A stretch of DNA of 64,000 bases. It comes from Chitinophagales bacterium (GTDB lineage: Bacteria; Bacteroidota; Bacteroidia; Chitinophagales; Chitinophagaceae). The stretch lies in contig JACJXR010000002.1 in assembly GCA_020636505.1 (NCBI GenBank), positions 124,001 to 188,000 on the forward strand, given 5' to 3'. The notes beneath the pieces were generated by a model, which was not told the origin of the DNA, ran no database searches, and was given only the letters and a program-made list of their open reading frames with translations. Made by a program: the position numbers and the translations under genes. This document shows positions 25,722 through 35,332 of the stretch, one piece after another (the first letter of the stretch is position 1; each line of letters starts with the position of its first letter).

Positions 25722-27833
25722 TCAATAAGTCAATCCCATATTGTAGAACATGAACGCCCACTTATCGGTATGGTCTTTAATAACCATAGAAGTTGGTTTA
25801 CCTGCGCCGTGCCCTGCATTTGTTTCTATCCTAATCAAAGTTGGGTTATCACAATTTTGACCTGCTTGCAATGCTGCTGCAAACTTAAATGAGTGAGCAG
25901 GAACTACCCTATCGTCATGGTCTGCTGTGGTAACCATGGTTGCCGGATAGCAATCATTATCGACGTTGTGAACAGGAGAATACTTCAGCAAATATTCGAA
26001 CATCTCTTTGTTGTCGTCGGCAGTCCCGTAATCGTATGCCCAACCCGCACCTGCGGTAAACTTATGATAGCGCAACATATCCAACACACCCACACCCGGG
26101 AAACAAACTTTGTATAACTCCGGACGCTGTGTCATACATGCACCAACCAACAATCCACCATTGGAACGGCCTTCTATCGCCAAATACTCGCTTGATGTGT
26201 ACTTCTCCTTAATCAAATACTCAGCTGCAGCTATGAAGTCGTTGAATACGTTTTGCTTGGTCATCTTGGTACCCATATCGTGCCAGTTGTCGCCATATTC
26301 ACCACCACCACGGATATTGGCAACAGCATATATACCTCCATTCTCCAAGAAAGGAATATTGCTCACACTGAAATGTGGCGTAAGGCTGATATTGAAACCA
26401 CCGTAACCATAAAGCAAGGTTGGGTTCTTACCGTTAAATGCCGTACCTATTTTGTATGTGATGATCATTGGTATCATCGTGCCGTCAGGGTTAGCATAAA
26501 ACACCTGCTTGCTCTCATATACCGTAGGGTCGAACTTCACACCCGAAGATTTGTATACCACAGATTCTCCCGACTCTATATTGTATTTGAAAATTGTTGG
26601 CGGATGAGTATATGATGTGAATGTGTAGTACAATTCTTTTTCTGTTTCTCTGCCACCGAAGCCACTTGCCGTACCAAGACCCGGTAGGGCTATAACACGC
26701 TCTTCCATTCCACGAAGGTTGTATTGCTTCACCTCGGATACAGCATCTTTCAAAAAGCTGACGAACAATTTGCCTCCGCATGTGGAAACCGACATCGGGA
26801 ACCTCATTTCGGGAATAAGTGTTTGCCAATTCTCTTGTTGCGGATACTTGGCTTTTACCAACATCACTTTTCTGTTGGAAGCACCTGTATTGGTAACAAT
26901 GTATAGCATACCATCTTTGGAGTAAACCACGTCATGCTCATTATCAAAACCTTTTACCATCGGTATGATAGGCGCATCGGGTTTCTTCAGAGATTGCAAG
27001 TACAACTCATTGCCGTATGTTGCGTTGGCGGCACTGATAACCAAGAACTCCTCGTCTTCGGTTACACTTCCACCAATGTATCTACGAGGAGTTTCATCTC
27101 CTCCGAATATCAATTTATCCTGACTTTGAGGTGTACCCAATTTGTGGTAAAACAGTTTGTGTTGCTGTGTCTTACCAGAAAGCACACTACCCTCTTTGGG
27201 CTTGTCATAACTGCTGTAATAAAAACCTTCATTGCCTTTCCATGATATGCCGCTGAATTTTACATCGCGCAACGTATCATCCAACATCTTCATTGTGTTG
27301 GCATCCAACACTATCACTTTGCGCCAATCGGAACCACCTTCTGATATTTGATATGCACACATGGAGCCGTCTTTGGTGAAGGACATGCCTGCAAGTGAAG
27401 TGGTACCATCCGCTGAAAACTTGTTGGGATCTAAAAACACATCGGGTTTACCACCTTCTTTCTGACGATACAATACATATTGGTTTTGCAGGCCGTCGTT
27501 CTTATAGAAATAGGTATAATCACCACGGTTAAATGGAGCACTGTATTTCTCGTAGTTCCAAAGCTCCGTCAAGCGCTTCTCAATTTTACTGTGGAAAGGT
27601 ATCTTGTCCAAATAAGCATTGGTTACCTTGTTCTGCCTAACTACCCAGTCTTTGGTATCTGCTGAAAGGTCGTCCTCCAACCAACGATACGGGTCTGCAA
27701 CCTTTTGACCGAAATATTCATCTTCGTGAGCCACTTTCTTAGTGGTAGGGTACTTGCCTGTAAAAGCCCCTTTGTTCTGTGCGTTCACAGTCATTCCTGT
27801 TAACAATAATGTGCAAATAATAGTATATCTCAT
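25722..27833 (-). CDS. Prolyl oligopeptidase family serine peptidase (S9A), exported
   Basis: A 703-residue protein from the ATG at 27833, which begins a signal peptide (MRYTIICTLLLTGMTVNAQ); an upstream in-frame start would add 15 residues ahead of it and is unlikely. The N-terminal part has the prolyl-oligopeptidase blades (VAHEDEYFGQKVADPYRWLED) and the C-terminal part the alpha/beta hydrolase domain with nucleophile Ser557 (EGRSNGG), the Asp motif DHDDRVVP and His675 (NAGHGAGK). It cleaves after proline in short peptides, here in the periplasm. Single-gene unit. Confidence 0.95.
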   Translation of the reverse strand: MRYTIICTLLLTGMTVNAQNKGAFTGKYPTTKKVAHEDEYFGQKVADPYRWLEDDLSADTKDWVVRQNKVTNAYLDKIPFHSKIEKRLTELWNYEKYSAPFNRGDYTYFYKNDGLQNQYVLYRQKEGGKPDVFLDPNKFSADGTTSLAGMSFTKDGSMCAYQISEGGSDWRKVIVLDANTMKMLDDTLRDVKFSGISWKGNEGFYYSSYDKPKEGSVLSGKTQQHKLFYHKLGTPQSQDKLIFGGDETPRRYIGGSVTEDEEFLVISAANATYGNELYLQSLKKPDAPIIPMVKGFDNEHDVVYSKDGMLYIVTNTGASNRKVMLVKAKYPQQENWQTLIPEMRFPMSVSTCGGKLFVSFLKDAVSEVKQYNLRGMEERVIALPGLGTASGFGGRETEKELYYTFTSYTHPPTIFKYNIESGESVVYKSSGVKFDPTVYESKQVFYANPDGTMIPMIITYKIGTAFNGKNPTLLYGYGGFNISLTPHFSVSNIPFLENGGIYAVANIRGGGEYGDNWHDMGTKMTKQNVFNDFIAAAEYLIKEKYTSSEYLAIEGRSNGGLLVGACMTQRPELYKVCFPGVGVLDMLRYHKFTAGAGWAYDYGTADDNKEMFEYLLKYSPVHNVDNDCYPATMVTTADHDDRVVPAHSFKFAAALQAGQNCDNPTLIRIETNAGHGAGKPTSMVIKDHTDKWAFMFYNMGLTY

Positions 27834-27996
27834 TTTCCAATAGCTTTTAGTGTATGTCGGAAAAGCCGAAAATAACAAGCTTTTGTTTAAGTACGGGATG
27901 TATTGGAAAAATGCTCCATAAAATCACCCTATGTATTCTGATAACCTGATTTCTATTTATTAACAATATAATGCATAGGATATGAATTAAGCGGCT

Positions 27997-28004
27997 TACA
28001 TTTG
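27997..28004 (+). promoter_or_regulatory. Bacteroidetes -7 element (TACATTTG) of the TamB-like gene
   Basis: Perfect TAnnTTTG match. It places the expected transcript start near 28010, upstream of the codons for the N-terminal transmembrane anchor, and so bears on the unusual start of the next gene. Confidence 0.6.
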
Positions 28005-28029
28005 TTACCCGAGGCAAAATTCAGACGAA

Positions 28030-31000
28030 CTGAGACGATTTCTTAAAATATTAAAGTACACGAGCATAGGTATCATCAGCCTCATCATCCTGCTGTTCAT
28101 ACTTATAAATCTCACTTTTGTACAGAATTTCATTGCCAAACAAGCTGTAAGTGTCTTCTCTAAACAGTTGAATACCAAGGTAGAACTGAAGTATGTCAAA
28201 CTGAGCCTGCTAAACGAGATACAACTGAAAGAACTGTACATACAGGATAACAACAATGATACACTCTTGTATGCAGGTGAAGCAAGTGTGCGGATAACGG
28301 ATTGGTTCATCCTTAAAAACGGAGCGCCTGTTTTGAAATATGTGGGCTTGAAAAACGCCTTCGCCAACCTTTATCGTAAAAAGGATTCCGAAGAATGGAA
28401 CTATCAGTTTGTGATAGATGCTTTTGACTCGGGCCCCAAAGAAGACTCCACCCCTCCTGCGGCAATCGATATTGATTTGAAAAAAGTGGCTTTGGAGAAT
28501 GTACGTTTTCACATGAACGATGCATGGGTGGGTAGTGACATGAACTTCAACGTCGGGAGCTTCCTAATAGATGCCGATAAGATAGACCTTGAGAAGAAGA
28601 TTATCGACATAGATGAAATAGCTGCCACCGAAACTCAAGTTATACTCAGAGATTATGATGGAGGCCGACCGCCAAAACCAAAAACACCGAGAGTCAATAC
28701 GATAGATACTACAGCATTCAACCCGGATAATTGGGCCATCAATTTATCGAAACTGAAATTGAAGAACTGTCTTTTCAGAATGGATGTGGGGACAAAGGCG
28801 CCATATTACATGGAGTTTGACCCCGACCATATGAACATTACTGATGTCAATATAGACGCAAGAGACTTGGAGATAACAGGAGATACACTGACAGCAAAAC
28901 TAAAAATGCTATCTGCCAATGAGCGTTGTGGCATAGCCATTAAAAAGATGGAAGCCGACATAACAGTGTCACCCAACGAATCGACTTGTGAAAACCTAAC
29001 TCTTGAGACCAACAACAGTAAGATCACCGACCACTATTCCATGCACTATGAGCGGTTCCCTGATTTCAACGACTATCTTGAAAAAGTAGTGATGGTAGCG
29101 AACTTCAAGAACACCAAATTGGACTCAAGAGACATCGCCTACTTCGCTCCTGTACTTAGGGACTACCCAACCGTACTTACTCTGAATGGAAAGGTAAAAG
29201 GAACAGTGACAGACATACAAGCAAGAAATCTGAACATCAACGATGGGCTTACCACCATCAAAGGCGACTTGACCATGAAGGGCTTGCCCGACATATACGA
29301 AACAAACATTACTTACACAGAAGGTGAATTGTTTACATCAGGACAAGGAATCATCAAATACGCTCCTACACTTAAAACAGACAGTTCTATAGCCATCGGG
29401 GCTATAACACACGCCTACTTCAAAGGAGATTTCATCGGCTACATCAACAACTTTGCACTTAACGGCACCATCACCAGCAATATAGGTAGCATAGCATCTG
29501 ATGTGACGATGATACTGCCCGAAACAAAAGACGGCATACCACAATACACCGGTAAGATAGCCGCAACAGATTTGAACCTCGGTGTATTGTTGAAAGAAAG
29601 TGAACTTGGAATGCTAAGCCTGACCGCAAACGTAAAAGGCACAGCCAATAAACTGAATGAAGCCAATATTGAGTTCAAGACAATAATAGAACGTATAGAT
29701 TACAAAGGATATACCTATCAAGGTATAAATGCCGACGGTAATTTCACAGGCCAGAAATTCGATGGGAACCTGCTGATAGACGACCCTAACATATCTATGG
29801 GTTTCTATGGTCTATTTGACTTCAGTAAAGAAAAGCTGAAAATAAATGCAAAGGCCAACTTATTGCATAGTGACCTTACAGCATTGAAGTTGGTGGTCGA
29901 CGAGCAGACTACACTATCTGCCGACTTTGACCTTGACTGGGAAGGTAACTCATTAGATACATTTACGGGTGTCGCAAGATTATACAATATAGACTTGAGA
30001 CGAAGTGAACATAGGTTGGACCTTGATTCGGTATATGTACGCTCAACCGACAACAACGGCAAAAAGAAATTGCAGTTGGAAAGCAATGCAATATCTGCGA
30101 AACTGGAAGGCGTGTATAGTTTGGAAGAGTTGCCTGGGTCGTTTCAGTATTACATGGCAGGTTACTTGCCCAATTACATAAACAAACCTGCAGGCATTGC
30201 ACCAAACCAAAACTTTTCTTTCCATATAAAGACAAGAGAACTGGATAGCATATTTGCGTTGTTGATGCCACAATTATCAGGCTTTGACAATGCATCAATC
30301 GACGGTTCTTTGAACACAGGCACTCAAAGGATGGAGCTTAATGCTACCATACCTAAAGGCAAGTATAACAATATTGAGCTGAAAGAGGTGGGCTTGACAG
30401 CGCATGGAAATTTTGAGACATTGGCGATAAGTGCCGGTAGTGAGAAGATAATATTTGGAGATACCGCAACCTATGGTTCTTTGAGCATCACAACCACACT
30501 AGGTAACGACAAGCTTGATTTCACAGTAGCCACATCATCTCCAAATGCATTCAGTACTGCATTGATAGAAGGCGAAGCGCATACACATGGTGATACACTT
30601 GATCTTAAATTTCTCGAGTCTGAGTTTTATGTGAATGAGAAGCATTGGAAAATACCGGCCAACAACAGAATAACCTACACTGACGGATACATATCCATAA
30701 TAAACCTGACCATACAATCCGGCAGCGAAAAAATACATGTCAACTCTGAAAACTCTACATTCCAGCAAGACATCGGTATTACACTAAGCAATTTGAATAT
30801 CGGAGAGATAGGCTCTCTCGCGGGATTTGGAGGTTACGAACCTCATGGTATCTTAAATGGCAAGATCAACTTGGTCAACCCCTTCAACCACTTATCGGTG
30901 GTAACGGATCTATGGGCAACGGGAGTAACCTTTGGTAAGGATACTATCGGAAAAGTGATGATAGCGGGTGAATATGATGGAAAGAACCACTTGGTGAACC

Positions 31001-32832
31001 TTGCACCAAGAACCGGCATATACCAAGGTGACAAATCACTGACTGTAAAAGGACATATATCATTGGACAGTGCCAATACAGAAAAACTTGATGGTAAAAT
31101 ATCCTTCAAGCGAGCACCAATGCATTGGTTGGCTCCGGTCTTGGCAGGTTTTGTAAGCGACATTTCAGGCTCGCTGAATGGGGAGATAGACATCAGAGGC
31201 ACTTCGACTGATCCTGACATAGCAGGAGGTGTTACCATGAATGACATTGGCATGCGTATAGACTTCTTAGGTACCAAATACAGAATACCTACAGGACGCA
31301 TAGATGTAAACAACAAAGCCATCGACCTTGGACAACTGACTCTGTATGACCAATTCGACAACACGGCAACCATCCTTGGTGGCATCAGTCATAACAGGTT
31401 CAAGAATATGAGGTTGGGCATTACCATGCACTCAAAACAGTTTCAAGTCATCAACCTGAAACGCAACGAGAGTGATATATTCTATGGTAACCTTGTAGCT
31501 AAGTTTCAAAGCATGAGTGTGTCAGGACCTTTCGATGATGTATTGATAAACATTGTTAAGGCAGAACCTGCAAGTGAATCCCACCTATTCTTACCAATAG
31601 GTGCAGGTGAGGAGATGAGTACATACAGCTACATCACATTCAAGAACTATGGTGAAGAAAAGGAAGAAGTAAAAAAAGACAACAGCAAACTGACCATCAA
31701 GATAGATGCCAATATGAATCCTTTGGCCACCATCACATTGATAATGGACCCATCGACAGGTGATGCCATCAATGCATCGGGTACAGGCAATATATTGATG
31801 GAGATACCGCCCAACAACGACATAAGCATGCATGGCAATTTCAAAATAGATGATGGTGACTATACATTCACATTGAAGCAACTGTTCTTCAAACGCAAGT
31901 TCATACTCAATAAAGGAAGCACCATTAATTTCACCGGACCGATCGACGACACCAGGTTGGGCGTAGAAGGTATATACAGAACAAGAGCAAGATTATATGA
32001 CCTACTAAAACCTGAAGAAAAGAATCTTCTCGAAGGATTGACTCGTGAAAAAGAAGAAGCTACCATGACTCGTGCAATAGATGTCATCATGCACATGGGC
32101 GGCACTTTGGCTACGCCCAAACTAAGTTTTGAAATAGAAATACCAAACAATACAGCATCAGGAACCATTGCTTATAAAAAGCTGGAGTCGGTCAATCAAA
32201 ATGAGCGCGATCTTTTCAACCAGGTAGCGTCATTGTTGCTCATTAACTCGTTCATATCAACAGAAAGTGGATTTGAAGCCGGTGCCGGAACAGGTGTCGT
32301 GAACAATATCAGCGACATATTCTCCGGTACTGCATCCACACAATTGACCAACCTACTTGGCAAACTGACAGGAGACGAAAACCTTGCGGTCGATTTCAAA
32401 TATCAACAATACAACTCTACTACGGGAGCATCCTCGGAAAGCAGTGTTCATAGAAACGAAGTATCCCTGGGATTGAAGAAAAAACTGCTTGAAGACAGGC
32501 TCTCGATAGAAGTGGGTAGCTCGCTCGATTGGGGTAAGCCAACAGCCGACAGAAGTGGAAGCAACTTCAACCCTGTGGGTGACTTCCGTGTGCAATACCA
32601 AATACAAGAAGGTGGTAACCTGAGAGCCAACTTGTTCAGAACAAGCAGCTACGATGTTGTAGCAGGCCAAAACATAGCAAGAGGTGGTGTCGGTTTGTCT
32701 TACAGCAAATCGTTCAACACATTCGGCGAGCTGTTCAGAGGCCGTAAATATCAGTTGAGAAAAGAAGAAGAGGAAGAAGCCGAAACTGAGGAACGCATCA
32801 AGAAAAATCAGGCTGAAACAGATTCGAAATAA
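28030..32832 (+). CDS. TamB-like translocation and assembly module protein (probable non-canonical start)
   Basis: A very long protein (about 1600 residues if read from the CTG at 28030). The frame is open from 27991, and the codons after 28030 encode LRRFLKILKYTSIGIISL and a hydrophobic helix (IILLFILINLTFVQ), the inner-membrane anchor typical of TamB. No ATG, GTG or TTG occurs in frame until a TTG at 28168, which would remove the anchor. The long middle is repetitive beta-strand with AsmA-like features (DIRGTSTDPDIAGGVTMND near 1050), and the C-terminal 400 residues form the TamB domain (LFFKRKFILNKGSTINFTG, TLATPKLSFEIEIPN). TamB bridges inner and outer membrane with BamA-type partners and is thought to carry lipids or help outer-membrane assembly. 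The 3' end overlaps the convergent glycosyltransferase gene by 25 bases. Family sure; start uncertain. Confidence 0.88.
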   Translation: MRRFLKILKYTSIGIISLIILLFILINLTFVQNFIAKQAVSVFSKQLNTKVELKYVKLSLLNEIQLKELYIQDNNNDTLLYAGEASVRITDWFILKNGAPVLKYVGLKNAFANLYRKKDSEEWNYQFVIDAFDSGPKEDSTPPAAIDIDLKKVALENVRFHMNDAWVGSDMNFNVGSFLIDADKIDLEKKIIDIDEIAATETQVILRDYDGGRPPKPKTPRVNTIDTTAFNPDNWAINLSKLKLKNCLFRMDVGTKAPYYMEFDPDHMNITDVNIDARDLEITGDTLTAKLKMLSANERCGIAIKKMEADITVSPNESTCENLTLETNNSKITDHYSMHYERFPDFNDYLEKVVMVANFKNTKLDSRDIAYFAPVLRDYPTVLTLNGKVKGTVTDIQARNLNINDGLTTIKGDLTMKGLPDIYETNITYTEGELFTSGQGIIKYAPTLKTDSSIAIGAITHAYFKGDFIGYINNFALNGTITSNIGSIASDVTMILPETKDGIPQYTGKIAATDLNLGVLLKESELGMLSLTANVKGTANKLNEANIEFKTIIERIDYKGYTYQGINADGNFTGQKFDGNLLIDDPNISMGFYGLFDFSKEKLKINAKANLLHSDLTALKLVVDEQTTLSADFDLDWEGNSLDTFTGVARLYNIDLRRSEHRLDLDSVYVRSTDNNGKKKLQLESNAISAKLEGVYSLEELPGSFQYYMAGYLPNYINKPAGIAPNQNFSFHIKTRELDSIFALLMPQLSGFDNASIDGSLNTGTQRMELNATIPKGKYNNIELKEVGLTAHGNFETLAISAGSEKIIFGDTATYGSLSITTTLGNDKLDFTVATSSPNAFSTALIEGEAHTHGDTLDLKFLESEFYVNEKHWKIPANNRITYTDGYISIINLTIQSGSEKIHVNSENSTFQQDIGITLSNLNIGEIGSLAGFGGYEPHGILNGKINLVNPFNHLSVVTDLWATGVTFGKDTIGKVMIAGEYDGKNHLVNLAPRTGIYQGDKSLTVKGHISLDSANTEKLDGKISFKRAPMHWLAPVLAGFVSDISGSLNGEIDIRGTSTDPDIAGGVTMNDIGMRIDFLGTKYRIPTGRIDVNNKAIDLGQLTLYDQFDNTATILGGISHNRFKNMRLGITMHSKQFQVINLKRNESDIFYGNLVAKFQSMSVSGPFDDVLINIVKAEPASESHLFLPIGAGEEMSTYSYITFKNYGEEKEEVKKDNSKLTIKIDANMNPLATITLIMDPSTGDAINASGTGNILMEIPPNNDISMHGNFKIDDGDYTFTLKQLFFKRKFILNKGSTINFTGPIDDTRLGVEGIYRTRARLYDLLKPEEKNLLEGLTREKEEATMTRAIDVIMHMGGTLATPKLSFEIEIPNNTASGTIAYKKLESVNQNERDLFNQVASLLLINSFISTESGFEAGAGTGVVNNISDIFSGTASTQLTNLLGKLTGDENLAVDFKYQQYNSTTGASSESSVHRNEVSLGLKKKLLEDRLSIEVGSSLDWGKPTADRSGSNFNPVGDFRVQYQIQEGGNLRANLFRTSSYDVVAGQNIARGGVGLSYSKSFNTFGELFRGRKYQLRKEEEEEAETEERIKKNQAETDSK

Positions 32833-33992
32833 TCTTCAAGCTGTTTGGCAATCGAGTCCCAACTGTAATTATTTTGTATCACCTCTATACCCTTTTGCCC
32901 AACAGATTTTCTGTAAGCTTCATCCGCAAGCAATTTGTTCACTTCATCCGCAAACGAATCTTTATCCGTCCTTAATACAGCACCTGCCCCACTTTCCACA
33001 CCGATACCTTTGAATCCGATTTGAGAGCAAACTACCGGCACGCCCATAGCCATTGCTTCAAGTACTTTGTTTTGTGTCCCTGCGCCGAACCTTAATGGCG
33101 CCACTACGATACTCGCATCGTTATATACTTTGGCAAGGTCTTTTACAAAACCGGTCACTATCACATCGTCTGATGCCAATGCTTCCACCTTGCCTATCGG
33201 CCTTTGTCCGGCTATTACAAACTTCACATTTGAATGTGCTTGTTTGATACTTGGGAATATCTCCTGAACGAAATATTGTACTGCATCTACATTGGGTGCG
33301 TAATCCATATTACCGGTAAAGAGGATAGTATGGTTGTGACTGTAATCATGTCCACCTGCTTTGAATGTATCAAGGTCTACACCATTAGGCAGCAGATTGA
33401 TATTGGGCAATCCGTGTTTCTCTTTTAGATACTCCAAGTCTTCTCTTGAGCAAACAAGATTCATATCATACTTGGCCATCATTTTGCGCTCGTAAGACAT
33501 CAACCTCTTTTGCTCCACACCGTTGAACATTTTAAGAATCGGATTCTTTTCAGCTTGCTCTCTACGCTCCCAATAAAGTGAGAATGCATCGGGCATATCC
33601 AATATTCTCGGAAGTTCGTTGTTGTCCGCCAAGTAGGGAGACATACGCAAATGCTGCACATGAATGGCGTCAAAAGAATCCGCAGCCAAAACTTCAGTCA
33701 ATTTTTTGCGCATGGCTGCAGACTTAAAGTACAACACCTGCATCGGGACATTTTCCCAAAGGGCAGAGGTACAATTCAAAGCAGACCTCCATTTTGGTAG
33801 AGAGATCAAATGTACTTTGGAGAAAACCTGCTCCAACTGTTCTCGATAACCAAAGTCCTCTTCGGATTGTGCGAACGTGAGCAAGTGTAGTTCATGCTCT
33901 TTATGCAACCTTTTGGCAAGGTTGTATATTTTCAGCTTATCGCCACGGTATGGCGGATAAGGTGTTCTGTTCGCTAAAAAGAGAAGTTTCAA
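32808..33992 (-). CDS. Glycosyltransferase, GT4 fold (TIGR03087/XrtA-associated-like)
   Basis: A 394-residue GT-B enzyme starting LFLANRTPYPPYRGDKLKIYNLAKRL, the N-terminus of the family first named for the PEP-CTERM/exosortase glycosyltransferase. The C-terminal donor domain shows LLPNGVDLDTF, NHTILFTGNMDYAPNVDAVQYFV and the GT4 signature APLRFGAGTQNKVLEAMAMGVPVV. It should add a hexose to a lipid-linked surface glycan in the cytoplasm. It lies 15 bases after ribBA on the same strand and overlaps the TamB-like gene at the 3' end. No exosortase or PEP-CTERM cargo was seen. Confidence 0.9.
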   Translation of the reverse strand: MKLLFLANRTPYPPYRGDKLKIYNLAKRLHKEHELHLLTFAQSEEDFGYREQLEQVFSKVHLISLPKWRSALNCTSALWENVPMQVLYFKSAAMRKKLTEVLAADSFDAIHVQHLRMSPYLADNNELPRILDMPDAFSLYWERREQAEKNPILKMFNGVEQKRLMSYERKMMAKYDMNLVCSREDLEYLKEKHGLPNINLLPNGVDLDTFKAGGHDYSHNHTILFTGNMDYAPNVDAVQYFVQEIFPSIKQAHSNVKFVIAGQRPIGKVEALASDDVIVTGFVKDLAKVYNDASIVVAPLRFGAGTQNKVLEAMAMGVPVVCSQIGFKGIGVESGAGAVLRTDKDSFADEVNKLLADEAYRKSVGQKGIEVIQNNYSWDSIAKQLEDYFESVSA

Positions 33993-34007
33993 ATTCGGGG
34001 CTGATTT

Positions 34008-35207
34008 TTACTTAAGGATATCGTGCCCTAATTTATCACGCTTGGTTTGTAAATAAAACTCATTGTGTGGATTTGGCTTGATCTCTATCGGCACATTGTC
34101 CACTATCTCCAAACCATAACCCGCCAATCCTGCACGCTTGCGAGGGTTGTTGGTCATCAATTTTATCTTACTTACGCCCAAATGTCTTAGTATCTGAGCA
34201 CCTACTCCATAGTCTCTTTGGTCGTTCTTGAATCCCAATGCAAGGTTGGCTTCTACGGTATCTTTACCTTCTTCTTGAAGCTTATACGCTTTCAGTTTGT
34301 TCAGCAAGCCGATACCTCTACCCTCTTGGTTCATGTACAAAACCACACCTTTACCTTCACGCTCGACCATCTCCATGGCGCTTTGCAGTTGGTCGCCACA
34401 ATCGCACCTTAATGAATGAAGAATATCTCCCGTAAAACAAGAACTGTGTACACGAACCATTACCGGCTCATCTTCGTTCCATGTTCCTTTTTTCAAGGCC
34501 AAGTGATGCTCACCAGTAGTTGTTTGCCTGAATGCAATCAACTCGAAATTGCCATGCTTTGTGGGCATTTGTACCCTTACTTCTTCTTCTATCAGCGTTT
34601 CGTTGGCCAAGCGGTAAGAAATAAGGTCTTTTATCGAGATTATTTTTAAATCGAATTTCTTTGCAATTTCTTGCAACTGTGGCAAACGAGCCATGGTTCC
34701 ATCGTCGTTCATTATCTCCACAAGCACACCTGCAGGCTCAAAACCCGCCAATCGTGCCAAATCAACCGTTGCTTCTGTATGACCGGTACGTCTCAACACA
34801 CCTGCTGCTTTTGCCCTTAGAGGGAATATATGTCCCGGTCTGCCGAGGTCTTCAGGTTTTGTGTTTGGATCAATGAGTGCCTGTACCGTTTTTGCTCTGT
34901 CATGAGCGGATATACCTGTTGTGCAGCCATGTCCTCTCAAGTCTACAGAAACCGTAAAAGGCGTTTGGTGAAGTACCGTGTTGTTCTCAACCATCAGGTT
35001 GAGGTTCAACGCATCGCAACGCTCCTCAGTAATGGGAGCACATATAAGCCCACGTCCGTGTTTGGACATGAAGTTGATAATCTCCGGGGTCACATTGCGT
35101 GCCGCAGTAATGAAATCGCCCTCATTTTCCCTGTCCTCATCGTCAACAACTATTACTAATTTACCATTCCTAATGTCATCAATTGCTGACTCGATAGTAT
35201 CTAACAT
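34008..35207 (-). CDS. ribBA: Bifunctional 3,4-dihydroxy-2-butanone 4-phosphate synthase / GTP cyclohydrolase II
   Basis: A 399-residue fusion. The N-terminal RibB half has the catalytic acidic motif VVDDEDRENEGDF and HTEATVDLARLAG; the C-terminal RibA half has the zinc cysteines (SSCFTGDILHSLRCDCGDQL) and the GTP-binding segment YMNQEGRGIGLLNKL. The two activities supply the two substrates of lumazine synthase in riboflavin synthesis. The ATG at 35207 is chosen because a perfect -7 box (35232-35239, minus) lies on top of a possible upstream TTG start at 35234, which therefore cannot be in the transcript. No FMN riboswitch is visible. Confidence 0.96.
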   Translation of the reverse strand: MLDTIESAIDDIRNGKLVIVVDDEDRENEGDFITAARNVTPEIINFMSKHGRGLICAPITEERCDALNLNLMVENNTVLHQTPFTVSVDLRGHGCTTGISAHDRAKTVQALIDPNTKPEDLGRPGHIFPLRAKAAGVLRRTGHTEATVDLARLAGFEPAGVLVEIMNDDGTMARLPQLQEIAKKFDLKIISIKDLISYRLANETLIEEEVRVQMPTKHGNFELIAFRQTTTGEHHLALKKGTWNEDEPVMVRVHSSCFTGDILHSLRCDCGDQLQSAMEMVEREGKGVVLYMNQEGRGIGLLNKLKAYKLQEEGKDTVEANLALGFKNDQRDYGVGAQILRHLGVSKIKLMTNNPRKRAGLAGYGLEIVDNVPIEIKPNPHNEFYLQTKRDKLGHDILK

Positions 35208-35231
35208 ATCTTTAAAACCTCCGTTGTTTTG

Positions 35232-35239
35232 CAAAGTTA
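35232..35239 (-). promoter_or_regulatory. Bacteroidetes -7 element (TAACTTTG) of ribBA
   Basis: Perfect TAnnTTTG on the minus strand, 24 bases before the ATG. A 7-base inverted repeat GTATATA/TATATAC (35262-35268 and 35275-35281) lies just upstream and could be an operator. Confidence 0.55.
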
Positions 35240-35332
35240 AGTCTAATTGTGCGCACTATAAGTATATAACGCGATATATACGTATCAGTGTACTTGATAT
35301 TAAATAATGAGAGAATAAGAGGTAAAACGAGG

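Noticed and set aside
30843..31385. 180-codon minus-strand frame inside the TamB-like gene
   Set aside because: Antisense shadow of a strongly supported coding frame with no start context or family features.
35235..35332. FMN riboswitch upstream of ribBA
   Set aside because: The gap is about 100 bases, is A/T-rich and lacks the multi-helix RFN element pattern.
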